The position numbers and the translations under genes were made by a program. A DNA stretch of 59,238 nucleotides. It comes from Candidatus Rokuibacteriota bacterium. GTDB taxonomy: Bacteria; Methylomirabilota; Methylomirabilia; Rokubacteriales; CSP1-6. Positions 43,400 through 52,642 of this stretch are shown here, in pieces. Positions within the stretch are counted from its first letter, which is position 1; each line of letters begins with the position of its first letter. The stretch covers positions 1 through 59,238 of the forward strand of contig JACPCW010000112.1 in assembly GCA_016184365.1 (NCBI GenBank). Direction: 5' to 3'. The notes under the pieces were generated by a model that was not told where the DNA came from, did no database searches, and was given only the letters and a program-made list of their open reading frames with translations.

Positions 43400-44573
43400 G
43401 CACTTCGAGCAGCGGCAGATCGCTCATCGCCCCCTCGAGCACCGGCGTCTGCCGGGTGCCGGCGCGCCGTGCGTGCTCGCCGACCTTCCCCTGGACGAAG
43501 GTGTAGAGCTCGCTCACCGTGACGAGCCCGTCGCGATCGCGGTCGGCAGCGCCGGCAAGTCCTTGCAGCACGAAATAGGTGAAGACGCCGTGGCGGAAGT
43601 CCGGCGCGTCGAGCGCCGATTCGTTGCCGCTGCTCGCCGTGATGAGCACGCGACCCGTCGCACGCGCGAGCCGCTCCATGAACTCCGCGCTGACACCCAC
43701 CGAGCGCGTCGTCTGCTTCGAGAAGCTGCGGCCGGCGGCGTTGCCGCTGAAGTCGGCGTCGAAGAGCATGACGAGGCGGCCGGCACGGATGCGCGGCAGG
43801 ATGCGCTCTTCGAAGTCGTTCCAGCGGAGCGCCGACGAGAAGAGGCCATCCGGCTCGGTGTCGTTCGCCATCAGGTACTTCGCGATGCCGTCGCGCTCGC
43901 GGCCGGTCGCGTCCGTCTCGCGGGCGCCGCGCCCGGAGAAATAGATGAGCACCGCGTCGTCCGCCGTCGCGCGCCGCAGGCTGCCGAGAGCGATGCTGAT
44001 GTTCTGGAGCGTCGGCTTGGTCTTCGCCGACTCCGTGAGGACCGTGACGTTTTCCTTGGGGTAGCCGGCCTTGGCCAGCAGGTCGGCCAGCGCCTGCGCG
44101 TCACGCTCGGCGAACGGCAGCGGCGGGATGTCCTTGTGCTCGTAGGCGCTCACGCCGATGACGACCGCGAAGCGCTGCGTCTTCTTCTGCTGCGGCGAGG
44201 CCACCGCCGGCGGGATGCGCGTCACCGTGCGCGCGGCCTGCGTGATCTTGCCGGCCATGCTCGTCGCGCTGATGCCGATCACGTTCTCGCCGAGCGGGAT
44301 CGGCACCTGGACGTTGATGCGGAAGCTCCTCGGCGGCGCGCTCGGGTTGGGCGCGTTGTCGAGGGCGACACGCTCGCCGTTCAGGCTGACGCGGACGGAG
44401 CGGATGCCGCGCTCGTCGGTGACGATCACCGTCACCTGCACGCTCGCCTCGTCGGTTTTCTCGTTCGCCGGGGGCGACTGGAACTCGATCTTCGGCGGCG
44501 GCACGTCCTGCGCGGGCGCTGGACCCGTCGCGAGGGCGAAGGCCACGAGGACGAGGACGAGGCGCGCGAGCAC
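43389..44573 (-). CDS. secreted caspase-fold (C14) protein lacking the catalytic dyad
   Basis: 394 residues. Signal peptide LARLVLVLVAFALATGPAPA; an Ig-like region (~25-125); then a p20 caspase fold (QRFAVVIGVSAYEHKDIPPL; FAERDAQALADLLAKAGYP; DDAVLIYFSGRGARETD; RLVMLFDADFSGNAAGRSF). The catalytic His of SGHG is Arg (SGRG), and the catalytic Cys of DACxSG is Asp (DADFSG). So it cannot be a cysteine protease. Near the end DRDRDGLVTVSELYTFV looks like an EF-hand-like calcium loop. GTG 44573 follows the HAD gene by 6 nt. It may serve as a binding scaffold. Confidence 0.88.
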   Translation of the reverse strand: MLARLVLVLVAFALATGPAPAQDVPPPKIEFQSPPANEKTDEASVQVTVIVTDERGIRSVRVSLNGERVALDNAPNPSAPPRSFRINVQVPIPLGENVIGISATSMAGKITQAARTVTRIPPAVASPQQKKTQRFAVVIGVSAYEHKDIPPLPFAERDAQALADLLAKAGYPKENVTVLTESAKTKPTLQNISIALGSLRRATADDAVLIYFSGRGARETDATGRERDGIAKYLMANDTEPDGLFSSALRWNDFEERILPRIRAGRLVMLFDADFSGNAAGRSFSKQTTRSVGVSAEFMERLARATGRVLITASSGNESALDAPDFRHGVFTYFVLQGLAGAADRDRDGLVTVSELYTFVQGKVGEHARRAGTRQTPVLEGAMSDLPLLEVPKR

Positions 44574-44579
44574 GGTGGC

Positions 44580-45203
44580 CTAGCCTAGCAGATCGATCCC
44601 GACGACGGCGGACAGGTCGCGCAGCGCCTGCTCCGGATCGTCGACCTTGATCGTCGTCATCCCGAGCGCGCGCGCCGCCTTGAGATTCCGGCCGATGTCG
44701 TCGAGAAACGCCGTCTCGGCCGGCGTGACGCCGAGCACGCGGCACGCGTGCTCGTAGAGCCGTGGATCCGGCTTGCGCATGCCGACGACGCACGACTCCA
44801 CGAAGACCTCGAAGTGATCGCGCACCGGCGAGGTCGCGCCGTCGCGCTTCCAGTTGTTCGTGAGCGCGCCGACGCGGAATCCGGCGCCACGCAGCCGCTC
44901 GACGGCGGCGAGCATGCGCGGGCGCGGCGCCGCGGCCCGGGCGATCGTCGTCATGAGCGCCGTCGCATCGATGGTGACGCCGGCCACGCGACAGTCGGCC
45001 TCGAACGCGGGGCAGAAGTCCTCGAGCGTGAGCTCGCCGCGCTCCAGCCGTGACCACGCGCCGGCGTCGCCGGAGCCGACGACGGCCTGGTTGATCGCGT
45101 TGGCGGGGATGCCGTGCGCACGCTCGAATCGGGCGATGGCGTGGAGGGGCGAATCCACGACGACGCCGCCGACATCGAACAGAACGCCGGTGATGCGGGT
45201 CAC
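44580..45203 (-). CDS. HAD-family hydrolase
   Basis: 207 residues. Motif I is altered to LFDVGGVVVDSP (usually DxDxT/V), motif II in GALTNNWKR, motif III/IV in ESCVVGMRKPDPRLYEHACR and FLDDIGRNLKAARALGMTTI. Group resembles epoxide-hydrolase N-terminal/HAD-IA-like phosphatases. In motif I the second Asp is Gly, as in some HAD dehalogenase-like proteins, so phosphatase activity is doubtful. GTG 45203 overlaps the MBL stop. Confidence 0.88.
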   Translation of the reverse strand: MTRITGVLFDVGGVVVDSPLHAIARFERAHGIPANAINQAVVGSGDAGAWSRLERGELTLEDFCPAFEADCRVAGVTIDATALMTTIARAAAPRPRMLAAVERLRGAGFRVGALTNNWKRDGATSPVRDHFEVFVESCVVGMRKPDPRLYEHACRVLGVTPAETAFLDDIGRNLKAARALGMTTIKVDDPEQALRDLSAVVGIDLLG

Positions 45204-46225
45204 GCGCGCCGGAAGCGGTGGACCTCGTCGCCGCCGGTGAGGCGCGTGACCGCGCCATTCGACTCGAGGAGGTGCAGGTGCGCCAGGACCTCGCCGATCG
45301 CGAAGCTGAGCTGGTGGGTATCCATCACGCGGCGGAACAGAATCGGAATGAGCTCGACGCCGGTGCGCGGATGCCCGAGCGCGTCGAGCGTCTCCGCGAG
45401 GCGCGTGTCGTGATGATCGCGGAGCCCGGCCAGGCGCGCGTGCAGGCCGCGGAAGGGAAGACCGTGCGACGGCAGCACGAGCGTGTCGCCGTGCATCGGC
45501 TCGAACCGGTCGAGCGAATCGAGATACTGGCGCAGCGGATTCGAGGCCGGCCGGTCGGGCCAGACGCTGACGTTCGTCGTGATCTTCGGCAGCACCTGGT
45601 CGCCGGAGATCAGCACGTCGTCCTCGCGGTTCCAGAGGCACGCGTGATCCGGCGCGTGACCGTGCACCGTGAAGACGTCCCAGCGGCGGCCGCCGATCAG
45701 CAGCGTGTCGCCGTCGACGAGATGTTTCACCGCGGGCGCGAGCGTCGGCACCATCCGCGGATAGTGGTTGCCGCGCTCGCGGAACCGCTCGATCGCGTCG
45801 TCGGCGAACCCGTGGCGGCGGTAGTGCGCGAGCCGGCGTTCGACGTCGTGCGAGCCGTCCGTGCGCCACGCCATCTGCGCGGCACGCCACTCGGGCTCGG
45901 TGCACCAGACGTCGACGCCGGCGCGCTCGGCGAACCAGCCGGCATTGCCCATGTGATCGGGATGGAAGTGCGTCACGATCACGCGCGTCAGCGGCCGGCC
46001 GTCGAGCCCGGTGCGAAACACGGTCTCCCACAGCGCGCGTGTCTCGGCCAGGCCGACGCCGGTGTCGACGAGGGCCACGCCATCGCCGTCGTCGAGCAGC
46101 CAGAGGTTGATGTGATCGAGCGCGAAGGGCAGCGGCATGCGCACCCAGCGGACGCCGGGCGCCACGGACAGCGTCGTGCCGGGCCCGGGCGGCGTCGTCC
46201 AGGGATGGTCGAGCGCAGTGGTCAC
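45200..46225 (-). CDS. MBL-fold hydrolase
   Basis: 341 residues. Metal motif VIVTHFHPDHMGNAGWFAER is complete (HxHxDH), followed by the second His (DVFTVHGHAPDHACLWNRED) and Asp (LISGDQVLPK), then LPSHGLPFRGLHARL. The fold hydrolyses esters, thioesters or phosphodiesters; the C-terminal winged helix of LACTB2-like proteins is present (FAIGEVLAHLHLLESNGAV). GTG 46225 is 51 bp from the divergent GAF gene. Co-transcribed with the HAD gene. Confidence 0.9.
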   Translation of the reverse strand: MTTALDHPWTTPPGPGTTLSVAPGVRWVRMPLPFALDHINLWLLDDGDGVALVDTGVGLAETRALWETVFRTGLDGRPLTRVIVTHFHPDHMGNAGWFAERAGVDVWCTEPEWRAAQMAWRTDGSHDVERRLAHYRRHGFADDAIERFRERGNHYPRMVPTLAPAVKHLVDGDTLLIGGRRWDVFTVHGHAPDHACLWNREDDVLISGDQVLPKITTNVSVWPDRPASNPLRQYLDSLDRFEPMHGDTLVLPSHGLPFRGLHARLAGLRDHHDTRLAETLDALGHPRTGVELIPILFRRVMDTHQLSFAIGEVLAHLHLLESNGAVTRLTGGDEVHRFRRA

Positions 46226-46276
46226 GAAGTCGCAGTCTAACAGACGCGGTAGAATGAGCCTCCGGAGGGCCAGCGA

Positions 46277-48679
46277 GTGAAGGGTGCCACGTTCGTCGCC
46301 GCGGTCGCACGGGATCGGTCGACGTTCCCATTCCGGACCGAGCTGTCGCTCGAGCCGCTCGTCCGCTTCTGGATGGCGCCGGTGGCGGAGGACGACTGCG
46401 TCACGCGGGAGGCCATCGCGCGGCTCATTCGCTCCGGGCTCGAGAAGGCGCCGGAGCTCACCGGCGTCATCGACGACCCGGCGCTCCTCGATCGCCACGG
46501 CGACCTCGTCGACGTCCTGATGGCCGCGGTGTTTCCGCCGGCCGCCTGGGAGCAGGACTACACCGCGGCGCTCGTCCCGTTCCAGCTGCGCAGCTTCTAT
46601 GCGACGCCGCAGTGCGAGAAGCTCCTGCTCGGCGCCGACGGCCAGGTGCAGGGGACGGTGAATGCGGACGAGGAGACCGTCGCGACGTTCCGGCGACTCT
46701 TCGCGTACTCGCTGGTGCTCAAGCGCCTGTACGACGTCGATCTCGGCGTCGACTACACGATCGTGCTGACCGTGAAGGATCCGGGCACGGGCCTGGATCG
46801 GCACTTCAACGTCACGCTCGACGGGCGGTTCATCGACGTCATCCCCGTCGGCGACGCCCCGGCGCTGTCGGACCACGTCCGCGCGCGGCTCCTGGCGCAC
46901 CGGTTCCCGTTCGACGCGCTGCCGGAGATCGTGCCGGGCGATCGCTTCGTGCTGCGCGGCTTCACCGTGTTCCGGGCCACCGAGGTGACCGACCAGGAAG
47001 TGCTCTCGTCACTCAAGCGCGATCTGATCGACAAGGAATCCGTCGTGTCGACCGCGCGCTTCGAGGCGCTGCAGGACAAGCTGCGGACGTTCTTCCGCCG
47101 GCCGCACCTCAGTCTCGGGCTCGCGGCCATCGACGCCGAGCAGGTCTTTCTCCTGAATCACGGCGCCGAGATGGTGCACGGCTGCGTCTTCGCCGATTCG
47201 AAGCACATGAAGACGGCCGACTTCGCGGGGACGGTGTACGAGCGGGCGGTGACCAGCGGCCAGCCGCTGCTCATTCACGACCTGACGGAGTATCCCAATC
47301 GCACGTGCCTGGAAGACCAGATCATCGAAGCCGGCATGCGGAACCTCGTCGTCGCGCCGCTGCACTACCAGGAGCGCATCATCGGCACGCTCGAGCTGGC
47401 GTCCCCGGTGCCCGGCGATCTCAACCCGTCGCAGCTGCCGAAGCTCGGCGAGGTGCTGCCGCTGTTCGCCGTCGCCGTGCAGCGGAGCATGGAAGAGCTC
47501 AATGCGCGCGTGCAGGCGATCATCAAGGAGAAGTGCACGGCGATCCATCCGACGGTCGAGTGGCGCTTCCGGCGGGCCGTGCTCGACACGATCGAGCGGC
47601 ATGCCGTGCAGGGGCTCGAGGGGCCGATGGACCTCGAGGCGATCGTGTTCGAGCGCGTCTACCCGCTGTACGGCCTCGCGGACATCCGCGGCTCGTCGAC
47701 GCAGCGCATGCTCGCGATCCAGTCCGACCTCGTCGCGCAGCTCCGGCTCGCGCGTGACGTCGCGTCGACGGCGCACGGCATGCGCGCGTTCCCGGCGCTC
47801 GACGAGCTCCGCTATCGGATCGATCGGCACCTCGACCAGCTGGGGCGCGGCGCGAAGTCGGGCGACGAGGTGAGCGTGACCTCGTTCCTCCGCACCGACG
47901 TCGAGCCGCTGTTCGACCATCTCGCGGGACTGGGCGGCGCGGTGCGCGACCGCATCGAGGCGTACCGCGGCGCGCTCGACCCGCGGCTCGGCACCGTGTA
48001 CGCCGACCGGCGGCGCTTCGAAGAAAGCGTGACGCGCATCGCGGAGACGCTGTCGGCGTATCTCGATCTCGAACAGCAGACGGCGCAGAGCATGGCGCCG
48101 CATTACTTCGAGAAGCAGAAGACGGACGGCGTCGACTATCAAATCTACGTCGGCGACGCGCTCGTCGAGACCAGCGGCCTCGATCCCCTGTCCCTGCGGA
48201 ATCTCAGACTGTGGCAGCTCATGGTCACCTGCGGCGTCGCGCTGCGCGCGGACCGCCTGAAGCGCGAGCTGCCGGTGCCGCTCGAGACGACGCATCTCGT
48301 GCTCGTACAGCACGCGCCGCTCGCCATCCGGTTCCGGTACGACGAAAAGCGCTTCGACGTCGACGGCGCGTACGACATCCGCTACGAGATCGTGAAGAAG
48401 CGGATCGACAAGGCCGTCATTCGCGGTACCAGCGAGCGCGTGACGCAGCCCGGCAAGATCGCGATCGTCTACACGCAGCCGGCCGAGGCGCAGGAGTATC
48501 GCGGGTATCTCGAATATCTCCAGAGCCTCGGCTACCTCACCGCCGGCGTCGAAGACCTCGAGCTCGAGGAGCTGCAGGGGGTGCACGGCCTGCGCGCACT
48601 GCGCGTCGGCGTCGATCTGTCGAATCCGCGCGCCGGGCGTCAGGTCACGCCCGCCGACCTCCACGCGCTGAACAGCTGA
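46277..48679 (+). CDS. large GAF-domain protein of unknown function
   Basis: 800 residues, soluble. The N-terminal ~300 residues are helical with no known motif. A GAF domain spans about 290-410 (LGLAAIDAEQVFLLNHGAEM; AGTVYERAVTSGQPLLIHDL; RNLVVAPLHYQERIIGTLEL). The C-terminal half is mostly alpha-helical with a late alpha/beta part (IVYTQPAEAQEYRGYLEYLQ). Signature of a sensor or regulator, but no kinase, cyclase or DNA-binding domain is visible. GTG 46277 with GGAGGG upstream. The following 470 bp contain no clear gene. Confidence 0.8.
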   Translation: MKGATFVAAVARDRSTFPFRTELSLEPLVRFWMAPVAEDDCVTREAIARLIRSGLEKAPELTGVIDDPALLDRHGDLVDVLMAAVFPPAAWEQDYTAALVPFQLRSFYATPQCEKLLLGADGQVQGTVNADEETVATFRRLFAYSLVLKRLYDVDLGVDYTIVLTVKDPGTGLDRHFNVTLDGRFIDVIPVGDAPALSDHVRARLLAHRFPFDALPEIVPGDRFVLRGFTVFRATEVTDQEVLSSLKRDLIDKESVVSTARFEALQDKLRTFFRRPHLSLGLAAIDAEQVFLLNHGAEMVHGCVFADSKHMKTADFAGTVYERAVTSGQPLLIHDLTEYPNRTCLEDQIIEAGMRNLVVAPLHYQERIIGTLELASPVPGDLNPSQLPKLGEVLPLFAVAVQRSMEELNARVQAIIKEKCTAIHPTVEWRFRRAVLDTIERHAVQGLEGPMDLEAIVFERVYPLYGLADIRGSSTQRMLAIQSDLVAQLRLARDVASTAHGMRAFPALDELRYRIDRHLDQLGRGAKSGDEVSVTSFLRTDVEPLFDHLAGLGGAVRDRIEAYRGALDPRLGTVYADRRRFEESVTRIAETLSAYLDLEQQTAQSMAPHYFEKQKTDGVDYQIYVGDALVETSGLDPLSLRNLRLWQLMVTCGVALRADRLKRELPVPLETTHLVLVQHAPLAIRFRYDEKRFDVDGAYDIRYEIVKKRIDKAVIRGTSERVTQPGKIAIVYTQPAEAQEYRGYLEYLQSLGYLTAGVEDLELEELQGVHGLRALRVGVDLSNPRAGRQVTPADLHALNS

Positions 48680-49010
48680 GTCGGCGTGAGTTCGTGACCT
48701 CATGTGCTTGCGTCCCCTTCACGGGAACGGCCGGCGCCCGCAAGGTCCATCTGACACCGGTAATCTGATCCGCGAAACCGGCCCGACCACATCACTCGGC
48801 AAATCGTCGTCATCGTTGATTTCGGTTGGTTCGCCTTGGTTAACGGTCGCGGCCCTGATTTCCCTCATAACCCCAAAAGTCGCTGGTTCAAATCCCGGGC
48901 GGAGCGTCTCCGTGTCCCGCGCGGCCGTGGCGAGCATAGGAGACATAAAGGGCCATTCTCGGACGTCGCCGCTCCCCCCGCGCGTCAGCCCCCCCAGGTA
49001 GCTGCGCGGG
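48680..49010. other. intergenic stretch with a tRNA-Met-like 3' relic
   Basis: A region of lower GC than its neighbours. At 48863-48900 an anticodon-like loop CTCATAA and, 16 nt further, a T-loop TTCAAAT are set as in a tRNA-Met, but the stems do not pair and no 5' half is present. It may be the scar of an integrase attachment at a tRNA end. No protein gene is supported. Confidence 0.4.
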
Positions 49011-49106
49011 ATGGCCGCGGAGCGCGCGGACGACGAACACTACCGTGACGCTTATCGCGACTGCATGGCCCGCCGCGGTGTAACACCGTCGGAGACCGCG
49101 CGATGA
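49011..49106 (+). CDS. short ORF, possible relic of a small exported protein
   Basis: 31 residues: MAAERADDEHYRDAYRDC, then MARRGVTPSETAR. The YRDCMARRG-like pattern is common at the C-terminus of small lipoproteins in related genomes; here the signal and start of such a gene would be missing. No strong Shine-Dalgarno. Low certainty. Confidence 0.3.
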   Translation: MAAERADDEHYRDAYRDCMARRGVTPSETAR

Positions 49107-49148
49107 CGCATCCGCGCGGATCCGGCCGCTCGGGTCGCCGACGATCGT

Positions 49149-50825
49149 TCACGCCGCTTCGGACCGGTCCTGCTTGCGCCGTGCGCTGAGCGCGACGAGC
49201 CGGCGCCCACGCGTCTCGAGCACCTCGAGCTCGAGGTCGCGCCAGGTGAACCGGTCACCGGCGGCGGGGATCCGGCGCAGCCGGCCCATCGCGAGGCCAC
49301 CCACGGTGTCGTAGAGCGCGCGCTCCTCGGCCGTCGGCGGCTCGAGCTCGAGCGCCTGGACGAGCTCGTCGAGGGCGACGCCGCCATCGATCCGCCACGA
49401 TTCGTCGGCGCTGCGGGTAATCGCGCGCTCTCGCGGGCCGTCGCCGTTCCGCAGGTCGCCGAGGACCGTCTCGGCGACGTCGCGGAGCGTGATGAGCCCG
49501 ACGACGGCGCCGTACTCGTCGACGACGAGCGCGGCGCCGGTGCGCTCCTCGCGCAACCGGTCGAGGACGTCGAAGGCGCCGAGGTACTCCGGCAGCACGA
49601 GCGGCCGCTGCGCGAGCGCCTCGAGGTCCACGCGCCCCTGGGTGAGGCTCGCCGCCGCGACGTCGCGCACGTCGACCATGCCGGCGATGTCGTCCAGGCT
49701 CCCGCGTGCGACGAGCACCGTTGATCCCTCGGTACGCGCGATCTTCCGCGCGATCGCATCCGGGCGGTCCCGCGGATCGAGCCAGACGAGATCCGGCCGC
49801 GGTGTCATGAGGTTCGCGGCGCGCCGGTCGCCGGCCTCGAACACGCGCTCCACGACCTGCACCTCGTCCGTCGCGAACGCCCCGGTCTCCACGCCCTGCT
49901 CGAGCAGCGCCTCGATCTGCTGCTCGCGCGGCCGCATCACGGAGGCGACCATCGCGGCGAGCAGGAGCCCCGCCACGACGCCGAGCGCCGCGGCGGCCGG
50001 GACGTGGACGAGCTGCGTCACCAGCATCTTCGTGCCGGCGAAGACGAGGATCCCGGCGAACGCGTAGTGCAGGTAGTGGAAGAACGGCAGGATGCCGGCG
50101 ATCGCGAAGTAGAGCGAGCGGAGCCCGAGCACCGCGAAGACGTTCGACGTGTAGACGATCATCGGGTCCTGCGTGATGGCCAGGATGGCCGGGATCGAGT
50201 CGACGGCGAACACGAAGTCGGTCGTCTCGATGATCGCGAGCACGATCAGCAGCGGCGTGCCGTGGAGCCGGCCGGCGCGGCGGACGACGAACCGCCCGCC
50301 GGCCTGGTCGCGCGTCATCGGGAACACCCGGCGGACGGCGCGAACCACGACGTTGTTGGCGGTCGGCGCCTGCGGGCCGTGGCGCAGCGCGATCCGGATG
50401 CCGGTCAGCACGAGGAACGCGCCGAACACGTAGAGGATCCACTCGAACCGCTGCACGAGCGTCAGACCCAGCGCGATGAGCGCGAAGCGCATGGCGAACG
50501 CGCCGAGGATGCCCCAGAACAGGACCGTGTGCTGGAACCGGTCGGCGACGCGGAACGAGGAGAAGATCAGCAGGAAGACGAACAGGTGGTCGATGCTGAG
50601 CGCCTTTTCGATCAGGTAGCCGGTGAGGAACTCGACGGCGGCGTCCGCGCCGCGCCAGAGCCACACCAGTCCGTTGAACGCGAGCGCGAGGCCGATCCAC
50701 GCGCCGCTCCACATGAGCGCTTCGCGGATCGTCACCTCACGCTGTCCGCGGCGCAGCACGCCGAGGTCGAGGGCCAGGAGCCCGACGACGACCGCGCCGA
50801 AGACGACCCAGAGGACGGCGGTCAC
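49149..50825 (-). CDS. TerC/Alx-type membrane protein fused to CBS and CorC domains
   Basis: 558 residues. Residues 1-~300 are a TerC fold with seven or more helices and the acidic motifs EKALSIDHLFVFLLIFSSF and ETTDFVFAVDSIPAILAI, typical of Alx (metal efflux). Then two CBS units (~335-450; FEAGDRRAANLMTPRPDLVW; DDIAGMVDVRDVAAASL) and a CorC/HlyC domain (~470-550; DESWRIDGGVALDELVQAL). Alx-like TerC acts in Mn/metal homeostasis, while CorC regulates ion transport. GTG 50825 starts it, 7 bp after the AI-2E gene. Confidence 0.9.
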   Translation of the reverse strand: MTAVLWVVFGAVVVGLLALDLGVLRRGQREVTIREALMWSGAWIGLALAFNGLVWLWRGADAAVEFLTGYLIEKALSIDHLFVFLLIFSSFRVADRFQHTVLFWGILGAFAMRFALIALGLTLVQRFEWILYVFGAFLVLTGIRIALRHGPQAPTANNVVVRAVRRVFPMTRDQAGGRFVVRRAGRLHGTPLLIVLAIIETTDFVFAVDSIPAILAITQDPMIVYTSNVFAVLGLRSLYFAIAGILPFFHYLHYAFAGILVFAGTKMLVTQLVHVPAAAALGVVAGLLLAAMVASVMRPREQQIEALLEQGVETGAFATDEVQVVERVFEAGDRRAANLMTPRPDLVWLDPRDRPDAIARKIARTEGSTVLVARGSLDDIAGMVDVRDVAAASLTQGRVDLEALAQRPLVLPEYLGAFDVLDRLREERTGAALVVDEYGAVVGLITLRDVAETVLGDLRNGDGPRERAITRSADESWRIDGGVALDELVQALELEPPTAEERALYDTVGGLAMGRLRRIPAAGDRFTWRDLELEVLETRGRRLVALSARRKQDRSEAA

Positions 50826-50832
50826 GTCGGCA

Positions 50833-51972
50833 TCACGCCTCGCGCGCCATGCGCCCGCGCGGCACGGTCGTCGCGGCCCGGACGTCCGCGGCGCGCTCGG
50901 TGCCGGCGACGAAGCGGTCCAGCACCGTCCAGACGAGCAGGTCGAGCGGCAGCGCGAGAAGCAGGCCCGCGGGACCGAACACGTTGCCCCAGAGGATGAC
51001 GGTCGCGAGGGTGACGATCGGCGGGATGCGGACGGCGCGCTCCATGATGAGCGGCAGGATCACGTACGACTCGAGCAGCTGCACGATCGCGTAGACGACG
51101 AGCTCGGCGACGACCTGCGTCGCGCTCTGCGTCGCGGCGACGAGCGCGGCGACCGCGAAGGCGATCAGCGGGCCGATGGTCGGAACGATTTCGAACGCCG
51201 CAGCGAGAAGCGCGAGCGGCAGCGCGAATCGAACGCCCGCGATCGTGTAGCCGATCCACGAGGCGGCGCCGACGATGAGCATGCTGGCGAGCGTGCCGAG
51301 GAACCACCAGCGCAGCCGAGGTTCGAGGTCGGCGACGGCGCCGCGAAGCGCTGCGTGCCGACGCGCCGGCAGCAGCCGCTCCACCGGCCGAAGCAACCGC
51401 TCGGCCGGCTCCGCCAGGAGATAGATCGAGCCGACGAAGGCGAACGCGAGGCCGAGACCGACGGCGCTCACGATGCCCGCCGCGCGTGTGCCGACCTGCT
51501 GGAGTGTCGTACCCGAGACGAAACCGGAGATTTCCTGCACCAGTGTCTGTACCGTCACCGGCTGCTCGAGCCCGAACCGGCCGCTCCACCGGGCGAGCAG
51601 GCCGTTCAGCTGCTCCCGCAGCTCGGGCCATTGCGCAATCTGCTGCTCGACGGCGCCCGTCAGCCGCCACGAGAGCAGCGCGACGAGTCCGACGGTCAGC
51701 ACGATGAAGCCGAGACCGGCAAGGAGCGCGCCGACCCATCGCGGACCGGGCACGCGATCGGCGATGGGCTTCAGCGTCGCGGCCACGATGCCGGCCGCCA
51801 GCAGCCCGAGCAGCAGGATGCGTCCGGCGGCGAAGAAATAGAGGAACAGCATGAGCGCCACGAGCCAGACGACGACGCTGACGAGCGGATAGACCCACAC
51901 GGCGCGGACGCCATTGGCCATTCGTCCCGATCGCGCAAATGGCCTGCCACCCAGGTCGCGCAACGCCGTCAT
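50833..51972 (-). CDS. AI-2E family transporter (PerM-like)
   Basis: 379 residues with about eight hydrophobic segments (VVVWLVALMLFLYFFAAGRI; WVGALLAGLGFIVLTVGLVA; VSAVGLGLAFAFVGSIYLLA). Conserved points: EIVPTIGPLIAFAVAALVAA and LESYVILPLIMERAVRIPPI. The family includes TqsA (AI-2 export) and proton/ion carriers. ATG 51972 overlaps the stop of the gene before (ATGA), and TerC-CorC follows by 7 nt: one transcript of three. Confidence 0.9.
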   Translation of the reverse strand: MTALRDLGGRPFARSGRMANGVRAVWVYPLVSVVVWLVALMLFLYFFAAGRILLLGLLAAGIVAATLKPIADRVPGPRWVGALLAGLGFIVLTVGLVALLSWRLTGAVEQQIAQWPELREQLNGLLARWSGRFGLEQPVTVQTLVQEISGFVSGTTLQQVGTRAAGIVSAVGLGLAFAFVGSIYLLAEPAERLLRPVERLLPARRHAALRGAVADLEPRLRWWFLGTLASMLIVGAASWIGYTIAGVRFALPLALLAAAFEIVPTIGPLIAFAVAALVAATQSATQVVAELVVYAIVQLLESYVILPLIMERAVRIPPIVTLATVILWGNVFGPAGLLLALPLDLLVWTVLDRFVAGTERAADVRAATTVPRGRMAREA

Positions 51973-52487
51973 CCGGAGCACGGGTGCGTCCGGATCAGAC
52001 GGTCGAGCTTCGGCCGCGCCGGCTCGCGCTCGGCCCAGACCTCGAGCAGCGCGTCGACGAGGGCGTGGCCGGACGCCGTGGCGACGACCGCGCCATTGAC
52101 GAGCATCGACAGGCCGCGGTCGCGCTCGTACGCGATCATCACGTGATCACCATCGACCAGCGTGCGGTAGGCCGCGCGTACCCGCGCGAGCGCGTCCGCG
52201 TCGAGGTGCCGCTCCAGCGCCGGGCGCCACTTCTCGGGAATGTCATCGGGCAGGAACGCCGCGTTCACGATGTACAGCCGGACCGCCTTGGGCACGGTCG
52301 CGTCCATCACCGCGGCGGGCGGGGCGCCGCGCGGCAGGTACAGCGCGGCGACGTAATGGTCGATCCAGAGCGTGTCGCGCACACCGCAGCTCACGAGCGC
52401 GAGCCGGTGATCGCCCACCGTGATCGTCGGCGGAAACTGCATGCTCGCGACCGTCAGCGCGGTGACGAGAAAGCGCACGGCCGTCAC
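51969..52487 (-). CDS. secreted chalcone-isomerase-like protein
   Basis: 172 residues. Signal-like N-terminus (AVRFLVTALTVASM) and the chalcone-isomerase-like fold (LALVSCGVRDTLWIDHYVAA, LYLPRGAPPAAVMDATVPKA, NAAFLPDDIPEKWRPALERH, DHVMIAYERDRGLSMLVNGA). Bacterial members are periplasmic and act in lipid or stress roles, not flavonoid synthesis. GTG 52487 overlaps the stop of a 44-codon ORF. First gene of the TerC transcript. Confidence 0.85.
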   Translation of the reverse strand: MTAVRFLVTALTVASMQFPPTITVGDHRLALVSCGVRDTLWIDHYVAALYLPRGAPPAAVMDATVPKAVRLYIVNAAFLPDDIPEKWRPALERHLDADALARVRAAYRTLVDGDHVMIAYERDRGLSMLVNGAVVATASGHALVDALLEVWAEREPARPKLDRLIRTHPCSG

Positions 52488-52618
52488 TTGCGGGGTATCG
52501 GCAACCACGCGCGCGTGACGTAGTCGTCCATCGTGCCGAGGAACAGAATCATCCGGCCGTCGTGATCCACGTCGTTGCCTCTGAGTCGGCCGACGGTTGC
52601 CGCTGCCACGCTCCGCAT
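52484..52618 (-). CDS. short ORF, possibly the tail of a lost gene
   Basis: From ATG 52618 a 44-residue reading MRSVAAATVGRLRGNDVD, then GRMILFLGTMDDYVTRAWLP and IPRK ends in TGA overlapping the chalcone-isomerase start (GTGA). The coupling suggests a real stop codon; the product looks like a C-terminal piece of an otherwise missing protein. Confidence 0.35.
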   Translation of the reverse strand: MRSVAAATVGRLRGNDVDHDGRMILFLGTMDDYVTRAWLPIPRK

Positions 52619-52642
52619 GGTCGGCGAAGAGCCGGCGCTGGT

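Noticed and set aside
43389..44573. Active metacaspase
   Set aside because: Both catalytic residues are replaced (SGRG, DADFSG).
48863..48900. Functional tRNA-Met
   Set aside because: Anticodon and T stems do not pair and no acceptor or D arm is present.
48719..48946. Minus-strand 75-codon reading with the string RPGFEPATFGV
   Set aside because: This type of peptide is a known by-product of translating tRNA-like DNA.
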